Shown: piece after piece, positions 30,366 to 37,098 of the stretch | How the letters are laid out: every line of letters begins with the position of its first letter | How positions within the stretch are numbered: position 1 is the first letter of the stretch | Assembly (NCBI GenBank): GCA_022496185.1 | Contig: WTXG01000323.1 | Location: forward strand, 1-37,098 | DNA length: 37,098 bases | Direction: 5' to 3' | Origin: Multifurca ochricompacta | Lineage: Eukaryota; Basidiomycota; Agaricomycetes; Russulales; Russulaceae | Notes under the pieces: generated by a model | The model's database searches: none | Seen by the model: the letters and a program-made list of their open reading frames with translations, nothing else | What the model was told of the DNA's origin: nothing | Program-made: the position numbers and the translations under genes

Positions 30366-31700
30366 CTATGACGGGGCCATGATTGCCTGTGTCTTGAGGT
30401 TTGCCTCAAGCAGAACCCGTTCGAATTCACGCAAGTGCTCCGCCACGACGGCACGGCCATCCACGCGGCGCGCGCCCTCAACATCACCGCCCATCTCCCA
30501 TCTCTCGATGCGCGCGCGACTACGTTCCGCACTATCCCACTCCGTACGCCACCCACCCAGCTTGTTCTTTAACGCGCGGATCTTACGCCCTGCCTCGGTC
30601 GTCGCAGCCCCGTTCACTTGAGCATGCTCCGAGAGCGCCGTCAGGCTCGAAACGAGTGACGCTGTGTGTGTGCGCAGATGTGCTAAGTGCGGGATCGCGC
30701 CGGCGGGCGTCGCGGGCTCCGTGAGCACCGGTGGTGGTGGGGGAGATACAATGAAGGAGTCTTTGAGTGGAGAGCCGCCGCTACTGTCGATGTCCACATC
30801 GGACTCGGCACCGTCCGGATGATGGTGTAGGAGGTCGTGGCGATGGTGCATGTCGAGATCGACTTCCCAGTCTTGTGAGAAAGATGGTTCCTCCGCAACG
30901 GGAACAAGGGTGGTGTGGTTTGGGGCTGGGTCTGATGCGGATGATGGAGCAACAGCAGCAGGAGCAGATAGGACGGAGGAGGACGCGTCGGCCAGTAGTC
31001 CCCGTGGGTCTTCGAGGGCTTCGAGGCTCGCCAGCGCGTCCGCACCACCAACTTCGGCCGCGATGCGCTGGAATTCGCGCTCATATTTGAGTAGCTCGCG
31101 TACCTGTTCCTCGCGGTCGCGCGCCGTCTCGTTCAGCCGGCTAATGATGTCCGCCGCGAGCCCCTCGAGCGCGAGAGATGCGGAGCCGTCGGTATCTAGT
31201 CGACGTAGATGCGCGAGGAACTTTTCGGTCGATTCGAGGTTTTGAGAGAGGAGCGACATGGGGTCTACTTCTGCTTGGTGGTGTGAACGCGAGCGTGATG
31301 GCGATGGCGGGGTATGAAAGGTTGGGTCGAGAAGATCATCCTCGTCGGTGAACATAGGAGTGGTCGAGCCTGATGAGGGCTCGAGCGTCATGGAGGGATC
31401 CAAGTCACCGTCACCGGAGATGGCAAACGTGGGCACGCTGTCCTCCTGCGGGGGTAGACCGTCGATGCCCTCCGCCCCTTCATCATATTCGATGCCAAAC
31501 TCCGCCGCGAGTAGCTTTGATCCCGTTGTCGGTTCTGGTAAAAGTGCTACCGCGAGTTCGTGTGCAAGGGATGATGTACCACCGCGAAGAGAAGCGTTTG
31601 ACCTGTTGCGAGCCAGCGTATGCTTCGATGGTGACTTTCTCGGTGTTGAGGGTGAAGGAGAGAGAAAGCGGGAACCTTCTTCGTAAAGATCGTATGACAT
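30366..31700 (-). CDS. Conserved-looking hypothetical protein, 444 residues
   Basis: Single open exon from ATG 31700 to TAG 30366. The first 65 residues are Ser/Pro/Arg-rich (FLSPSPSTPRKSPSKHTLAR), typical of a phosphoregulated tail with many proline-directed sites. Residues about 70-150 are acidic. A helical, coiled-coil-prone stretch (about 150-225) has LLSQNLESTEKFLAHLRRL and DREEQVRELLKYEREFQRIA. A low-complexity Ala/Pro/Asp linker follows, with HHRHDLLHHHPDG and five consecutive prolines. A second helical stretch (about 345-440) ends ERVLLEANLKTQAIMAPS. No signal peptide or transmembrane segment. I do not recognise the family; the architecture would suit a cytoskeletal, kinetochore or trafficking adaptor, but that is only a guess. 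Codon and GC use match the neighbouring housekeeping genes, supporting a real gene. Confidence 0.75.
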   Translation of the reverse strand: MSYDLYEEGSRFLSPSPSTPRKSPSKHTLARNRSNASLRGGTSSLAHELAVALLPEPTTGSKLLAAEFGIEYDEGAEGIDGLPPQEDSVPTFAISGDGDLDPSMTLEPSSGSTTPMFTDEDDLLDPTFHTPPSPSRSRSHHQAEVDPMSLLSQNLESTEKFLAHLRRLDTDGSASLALEGLAADIISRLNETARDREEQVRELLKYEREFQRIAAEVGGADALASLEALEDPRGLLADASSSVLSAPAAVAPSSASDPAPNHTTLVPVAEEPSFSQDWEVDLDMHHRHDLLHHHPDGAESDVDIDSSGGSPLKDSFIVSPPPPPVLTEPATPAGAIPHLAHLRTHTASLVSSLTALSEHAQVNGAATTEAGRKIRALKNKLGGWRTEWDSAERSRARIERWEMGGDVEGARRVDGRAVVAEHLREFERVLLEANLKTQAIMAPS

Positions 31701-31893
31701 TGGGAAAGATAGAAATGAAAGGGGTCGTTGTCAGTTATTCTTTCTTTCTTCGAGCTCGAAGCTCGAGCTATTGAGACTTAAAAGTAACGACGTCGCGACG
31801 TCGCTTATAGAGAGAGAAGAGCACGTGATAACTATAATCATACACTACACTACTACAAAGCTGCTTTAGCACAGCACAGGAAACACGAAAATA

Positions 31894-33715
31894 TCAATGT
31901 GACGACCGCAACATGCGTTTCGGTACACTTTGTTTATAGAAATGTGCCATTATGCCTTCTGTGTGAGTTATGGTCAGATTAAATAATGGATGTGTAGCGT
32001 TCTGTAATTCCTTCAGTGAAAGCTCTCTTCGAAAAGGTGGCAAATGACCTACGACGCGGTTCGCAGCTAAGCCGACAATGTGAGAGCCGCCATTTTCCTC
32101 TGTCCAGCAGAGAGCCTCTGCAAATGCGGCTGCGCGTAATCCATGTTCACCTTTCCACGCTGCAAGCACCTCCGCTCGCCTCGTGGGCGAAGGGTATACA
32201 TGGTGCTGTGCTGCTGACAAGCCAGAGATGCAATATGAAGTATGGTAGGCGTCCGGATTCCTGTTTTGCGACATGAAGACGAATGGAGAAACGATTTATG
32301 AGAGATTTGAAAAGTTTACTTTGGTGGCTTGTCGCGGAGACCGCCTGCCGGATGCTGCCCGGCAAGGAGGATGTACTCCTGCAACGCATGCCGATTGAAG
32401 AGCCAATCTGAAAAAAAAAAAAAGATCCTCATGAGCATCTGCGGAGAGTACAATCAACTGTCAACAAGGAGCTCTACCATCCGCGTCATCCCATCCGTCT
32501 TCCGTCTGTGCGCCCGCGTGGTCTGTCATCTCGCCAGTACGTGCAGATGAAGATGTTGGGATGTTCGAAGACACGCCGAGCGCTTCCAGCAAGGCGAACG
32601 CGCCCCCAACCCACCAGGAATAGCACCCATCGACGAGCTTATTCGTGCGTCCTTTGAACCCACCGAGCTCCACCTCCAATCCCTGCATGTGCACGAGCCA
32701 GCGTAGCAACCGACGGGCGTCCACTCGGGGCGCGTCCCCGTTGGCCGGGATGTATGGCTGCAGGAGAACCCACGAGGCGAGAGCGCAAAACGTATATCCT
32801 CCATGCGCCTCGCCAAGACTCGGTCTCTGGGCAGCAAGCACGCCGTCGTCGAGGTAGTATGGATGAGATGCTGAGGAGAAGCCTCCTTCGTACGTCTGGC
32901 AGGAGGCGATGAAGGCGGCGGTGCCGTCTACGAGCTCGGGGGTGACAATGTCGAGTAAATGGGCGACGACGAGAAGGCAATAAATGCCCCTGATCACAAT
33001 AGACGCGGTGAGGGGGTGGGGGAGAAAGGAGCGACACATTCATTGAGAGGAAACGACCCATACCGAACATCCACTTCGCCATGATTGGACACGATGAAAG
33101 ATCCGTCCTGTTGCTTCAGCGACATGTACCACTTGTACAGCTTGTCTCTTCACAGTCGCATGGGGGGAAAAGGTTCTGCTAGAGTCGATATTGAATTATT
33201 TGAACACACCTGTCTATCTGGTCCCAACCGCCTCCCGGACCTGGGCGACCCACGATGGCGAGAGAGCACACAGACGCGTACGTAGCGAGTAAGTGGGCTG
33301 CCTGCCCTGTCCCACCACCGAACCCGCCATCAGGGTGGTGCCATTGCATGATGGTATCAATCGCCCTAAGTGCCTAAACGTTCAGCACGCAACAACCAGG
33401 CGCGGGCGCAGCCAACTCGGAAACTCAGGCACCTCACCTCTGCTTGTTGTCAGGATCAATAGCGATCTGCAATGTGCTGAACGACTGGAGGGTCCAAAAC
33501 ATGAGCCACGGCTGACTTGCATCCTGACTCACGTAGCGAGCGGGAAAACCTTGGACGAGGTTGCGCACGAGAAACTGTAGGTGCATGTTCTTGTGCAGGA
33601 CGCGTTTACTACCGTCACGGTCGAGTAGGATCTGCTCCTGGAGGATGTCCTCGGTATCGGCCTGATAATCCGATGTTTTGGTTGGGTATGCGTCGATGGG
33701 CGTCGGACGCGGCAT
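31894..33715 (-). CDS. RAM1: Protein farnesyltransferase beta subunit
   Basis: Seven exons: 33715-33438, 33365-33210, 33147-33064, 32989-32478, 32407-32320, 32260-32053, 32001-31894; 477 residues, all phases consistent. It forms the catalytic alpha/alpha barrel with RAM2 and attaches farnesyl to CaaX cysteines of Ras, lamins and fungal mating pheromones in the cytosol. Family repeats are visible: HHPDGGFGGGTGQAAHLLAT, LKQQDGSFIVSNHGEVDVR, CQTYEGGFSSASHPYYLDDG, EAHGGYTFCALASWVL, GRTNKLVDGCYSWWVGG and NPDAYHTSYCISGLSAAQ. The zinc ligands are all present: Asp and Cys in LVDGCYSWW and His in DAYHTSY. An extra Ser/Thr/Asp-rich loop (about residues 320-345) follows GALGVSS-type sequence and may vary among species. 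The start at 33715 gives MPRPTPIDAYPTKT; the frame upstream has no ATG. Divergent from ADE1 with 206 bp between starts. Confidence 0.95.
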
Positions 33716-33921
33716 GCCTGGAGTGACTTTGCGCAGAAGAGAGACGGAATGATGTTGTTGATAGTAGGAGGGTTGTTGCAAAGAGATATCAGGTTCAGTT
33801 GAGTTGATTGTGATTCATTTATCTCTCTCTCTCTCTCCCACATCGAGTCGAGTGCCTATACGATGCGGAAGAGTACGAGATAGTCTGGTCTCTCCTGCCA
33901 CCTCACCTTACCCCCACCTCA
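33716..33921. promoter_or_regulatory. Bidirectional promoter between RAM1 and ADE1
   Basis: 206 bp separate the two start codons. A (TC/GA)n run around 33825-33838 (CTCTCTCTCTCTC) and pyrimidine-rich sequence before the ADE1 start are typical of fungal housekeeping promoters. No specific activator site can be assigned. Confidence 0.5.
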
Positions 33922-35041
33922 ATGACAATGACCGCCTTGATGAATTCAAATATCGGTCAACTCGAGCTAGTTTCCAAGGGTAAAGTTCGTGATATTTACG
34001 TGACACCCTCACCCGATCATTTGCTCTTCGTCGCGACCGATAGAATATCTGCATACGACGTCATTCTAAAAAATGTAAGTATTATCATCGATATCAACAA
34101 CAACAACAACAACAACTGTCAATCTCAATGTTACAAAGGGAATCCCAGATAAAGGCAAAATCCTCACCGAACTCTCACTCTTTTGGTTCGACAAGCTCAA
34201 AGATATCATTCCGAATCATGTCGTCACTTGTCGTATTGAGGACATGCCAGACGTCTTCCAACAACACAAAGAACAATTAGATCGTCGCTCAATCCTCGTC
34301 AGGAAAGCCGAAGTTATTCCCCTCGAGGCCATCGTACGAGGATACATCACCGGTAAGTACCCATCGTCAAAGTTGACGTTCACCCTGAGACTCATATCTT
34401 CAGCCAGGTTCTGCGTGGGCTGAATATCAGAAATCTCGTACTGTTCATGGCATTCCGCTCCCTGATGGTCTCCTCGAGTCAGAGAAATTTCCGAAACCGC
34501 TCTTTACACCATCCACGAAGGCAGAACAGGGCGCCCACGACGAGAATATCTCTCCTGAACGTGGTGAGTGAGAACACACAAACACCCTAAGACTTTCATT
34601 TCTATTTTACTAATTTTCGCGCTCACTCTTTTCTCCTTTTCACCAACTTGGGCAGCTGCCGCTCTCATAGGCCAGGAACTGTACGACAGAGTCTCCGACG
34701 TGTCCATAAGGCTCTACACAGCCGCAGCAGAGTACGCAGCCACGCGGGGGCTCATCATCGCGGACACAAAGTTTGAGTTCGGCCTTGTCGACGGTCAGCT
34801 CATCCTTATTGACGAGGCGCTCACCCCTGATTCGTCACGCTATTGGCCGCAAGAGGGATATGCACCCGGGCGTAATCAGCCGAGCTTCGACAAGCAATAT
34901 GTTCGCGATTGGCTTGCGTCCCAGGGCTTCCGGAAGGGTCTTGAGGATGGCCCCGACGGTCAAGGCTGGACCATGAACGACGAGGTCGTCCGAGGGACAC
35001 GGGAGAGGTATTTAAGTGGGAGAGACATGTTGCTCAAGTGA
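33922..35041 (+). CDS. ADE1: Phosphoribosylaminoimidazole-succinocarboxamide (SAICAR) synthetase
   Basis: Four exons (33922-34074, 34139-34352, 34408-34563, 34656-35041), 302 residues, close to the yeast ADE1 length. It ligates aspartate to CAIR using ATP to form SAICAR in de novo purine synthesis, in the cytosol. Diagnostic blocks: the nucleotide-binding SKGKVRDIY near the N-terminus, [51 protein letters not shown], then [34 protein letters not shown] and [11 protein letters not shown]. The ATG at 33928 is an alternative start two codons in. Intron 1 contains a CAA repeat (34095-34115). Intron 3 is 92 nt, longer than most here. The 3' end is 108 bp from the convergent MTG2 gene. Confidence 0.96.
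34095..34115 (+). repeat. (CAA)n microsatellite in ADE1 intron 1
   Basis: Six to seven tandem CAA units within the 64-nt first intron of ADE1, just before the polypyrimidine-poor acceptor ACAAAG. A repeat of this size would be expected to vary between strains. Confidence 0.7.
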
Positions 35042-35149
35042 TTGCCATCAAGGTTCGTTCCACAAGACAGAGCGCATGTGAGAGAGAAGAGAAACGTGGA
35101 TCGGTTGGTTATGTAGACATAGACAAAAAAAAGAAGTGAACGGAATGAA

Positions 35150-37015
35150 TTACGACTGTTGTACATTAGAGGTAGCGTCGTAGAAAGTACCATCGATGGA
35201 TGATGTCTGAGGTGCGCGTCTTGCCTCTTCGACGTATTTCCGCAATTTCTGCACTACGATGCGCAAATTCTGGCTGTACTTGCCTGAAGTCGGCACAACA
35301 TCGAGCACCCGACCATCATGGCTCATTTCTGCCTTGACGAACTCCTCAAGGCGTGCAAGCTTTGCTCGCGCCAGTCGCACCTCTTCCGGATCCCCATCAC
35401 TAGCAAGCAGGTCGGCCTTGTTCGCAATGATCATTCGTGCCCGCTCGCTCATCCCTGGCTTGTACTTTTCCAGTTCTTTCTCGAAGCATGTAAAGTTCGT
35501 CCCAAGGCGCAGGACCCGAAAGATCGACGACATAGACTAACGCGAGCGAGCGTTCCATGGACCGTAGAAACGAATGACCAAGGCCGACGTTATCCGACGC
35601 GTTCTCGATGAGCCCGGGATTGTCGGCGATGGTAAACCTGAACGCCTCAATGCTGCGCTCATCGTCATCGCCCATCGATCGTAGCCCTTGATTACGCGTT
35701 GGCGAATCTGCGTATGCGCCACTTTTCATGAGCACCCGCTCGCGTTGCTCCTCCACACTCGTCTCCTCGTAGATCGTGCCGTCCTCTCCACCCACCACAA
35801 ACGAGCCGTCCTCCGTCATGCGCACGACGCCAACGACGGGGTTCAGCGTCGTGAACGCATACTCAGCCACGGTGCTCCGCGCTCGGCCACCCGTCAGCGC
35901 GCGCAGCAACGTGCTCTTCCCCGCATTCGGCGCCCCTACGAGGCCGACGTCCGCGAGCAACTTGAGCTCGAGCTCAAGCGTCACGCGCTCACCCTCGTAC
36001 CCGCGCGTCGCAAATTTCGGTGATGGATTCGTCGTCGATTGGAAGTGCGGATTCCCGTACCCGGTTGCGCCTCCAGATGCGACCAGCGTGCCAAGTTGTC
36101 GCACGCGTGGCAGACCGAGTGGTGCATCCGGAGCCCGCGCCCCCGCCTCTGGTGGCAAGCGATCAAGGTCTAGGACGAGCGGGTGTGTATCGCGTTGGCG
36201 GCGCGCGATACGCATCTCGCGTTCCGCGCGCCAGATGTCCCACTCAGCCTGTTTAAACGCGGAACGGGCAGTGTTATCGTCCTCGTACATCGGATAGTGC
36301 ACCCAGCGACGCTCCTGCCAGCGCTGTCGACGCTCGTCCTTGTCGAGCCCAGCATAAGCCTCGTCTTCCGTCTCCCACTCGTCTTGCTTGCGACGTGGGT
36401 CACCGCGTGGTAACTCGCGTACTACCGTCCCGAGAGGGACCCGCAAAATGACCGGCGCACCGACACACCCATGCTGCCATGTGCCCATGCCGTGGCCGCC
36501 GGCATTACCTCTTACTCGAGATGGGACAGACGAGAGTGTGGTGAGATGTTGATCGGGGAGGATATAGACGTCACCGCCGCGCCCACCATTACCTCCAGAG
36601 GGAGGGCCATATGGTTTGAACTTCTCGCGATGGAAAGCGACACAGCCATTGCCTCCACGTCCTGAATGCAGCAATGTATGTGTATATGTAAGAGGAGAAT
36701 GGCGCGTATAACATACCTGCGCGCACATGCACGATGAGATGGTCAAGAAAGGTTTCGCCCTGCGATTCGATTCATGTAGGAGTGGTGCCTTAATCAGATA
36801 TAATAGGTGTCACACACCCTCTGCCTTCGTTTCCACTCAGTTTTTCGTTTCCGGAATAGAGCATCCCTTTCTCTCTGTTCTTCTAATATTGACTCTCGTG
36901 TGGTATCAGTGGCCGGTCGCGATGAACTTGAGCCCGCGTGAGATATGATGGTAGAGTATGATCGCAAACTTGGGGCTGTGGCACGGAGGTTGGGTACAAG
37001 CAATGTTATTCGCAT
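35150..37015 (-). CDS. MTG2: Mitochondrial Obg-family GTPase, with an apparent frameshift
   Basis: Exons 37015-36818, 36759-36717 and 36661-35150. A presequence-like start (MRITLLVPNLRATAPSLRSY) precedes the glycine-rich Obg fold: GETFLDHLIVHVRAGRGGNG, GPPSGGNGGRGGDVYILPDQ, GGHGMGTWQHGCVGAPV. A long basic insert (about residues 170-250) splits it. The G domain has G1 GAPNAGKST, G3 DNPGL and SDNVGLGHSFLRSMERS. After VVDLSGPAPWDELYMLR the frame is lost; the homologous continuation KELEKYKPGMSERARMIIAN with G4 NKAD lies one base out of phase, so one base appears inserted within 35477-35490. No GT-AG intron repairs it. The protein assembles the mitochondrial large ribosomal subunit. As this role is normally needed for respiration, a sequence error is as likely as a true lesion. 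Without the shift the product would be about 583 residues. Confidence 0.85.
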
Positions 37016-37098
37016 GTTCGCATATATTGACAGACGTTTGTGTAAAGAAAAGTAAAGTAAAGAAAATGCCAATATTTAATAGAGGCGCGGTCACGTGG

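Noticed and set aside
30379..31774. Several long plus-strand open frames opposite the 444-residue gene
   Set aside because: They are antisense shadows in GC-rich coding sequence; the minus-strand frame has the consistent coding composition.
35688..36297. Plus-strand open frames opposite MTG2
   Set aside because: They are antisense shadows of the GTPase and Obg-fold coding sequence.

Overview
The window looks like nuclear DNA of a basidiomycete fungus, most likely an Agaricomycete. The genes are broken by many 45-85 nt GT-AG introns, and the gene set is fungal: RAM1, ADE1, MMS19, MTG2, NDUFAF7, TMEM14, a microsomal P450, F-box proteins, small secreted proteins and a chromodomain Ty3/gypsy retrotransposon. 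Exon models were built by hand from splice signals, reading phase and remembered family conservation; nothing was searched.

The left part (1-22 kb) is accessory and repeat-rich. It starts with two paralogous secreted-protein genes on the minus strand: an intact 204-residue copy at 3021-3756 and a copy broken in its third exon at about 348-1074. Next is a nested mobile-element block. A full-length Ty3/gypsy chromovirus (5672-11389) has LTRs with only two differences, yet its pol carries a stop and a frameshift. A 475-bp hAT-type MITE (5193-5667) is inserted exactly across its left edge. Then come a seven-exon cytochrome P450 (minus, 12150-14079), a small cysteine-containing secreted protein (15689-16252), a terminal-inverted-repeat element (16612-17579), a decayed F-box gene copy (about 17875-18932) and its intact F-box relative (19988-21725).

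The right part (22-37 kb) is compact housekeeping sequence, with only 86-250 bp between most neighbours. It holds a TMEM14-family membrane protein (minus), an EEF1A-lysine-methyltransferase-like enzyme (plus), NDUFAF7/MidA for complex I assembly (minus), the 21-exon cytosolic Fe-S assembly protein MMS19 (plus), an unrecognised acidic coiled-coil-like protein (minus), the farnesyltransferase beta subunit RAM1 (minus), SAICAR synthetase ADE1 (plus) and the mitochondrial Obg GTPase MTG2 (minus, with an apparent 1-nt frameshift). Two divergent pairs, NDUFAF7/MMS19 and RAM1/ADE1, share short intergenic promoters. Two convergent pairs, the methyltransferase with NDUFAF7 and ADE1 with MTG2, nearly touch at their 3' ends. 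These genes are not one pathway; they are unlinked core functions next to a fast-evolving block.

I found no clear new multi-gene system. The most informative observations are the order of the nested insertions, the inferred self-primed reverse transcription of the retroelement, the disabled but young retroelement, the decayed members of two duplicated gene families, and unusual gene structures (a start-codon-only exon, a possible GC-AG intron, a stop-free 57-nt intron).
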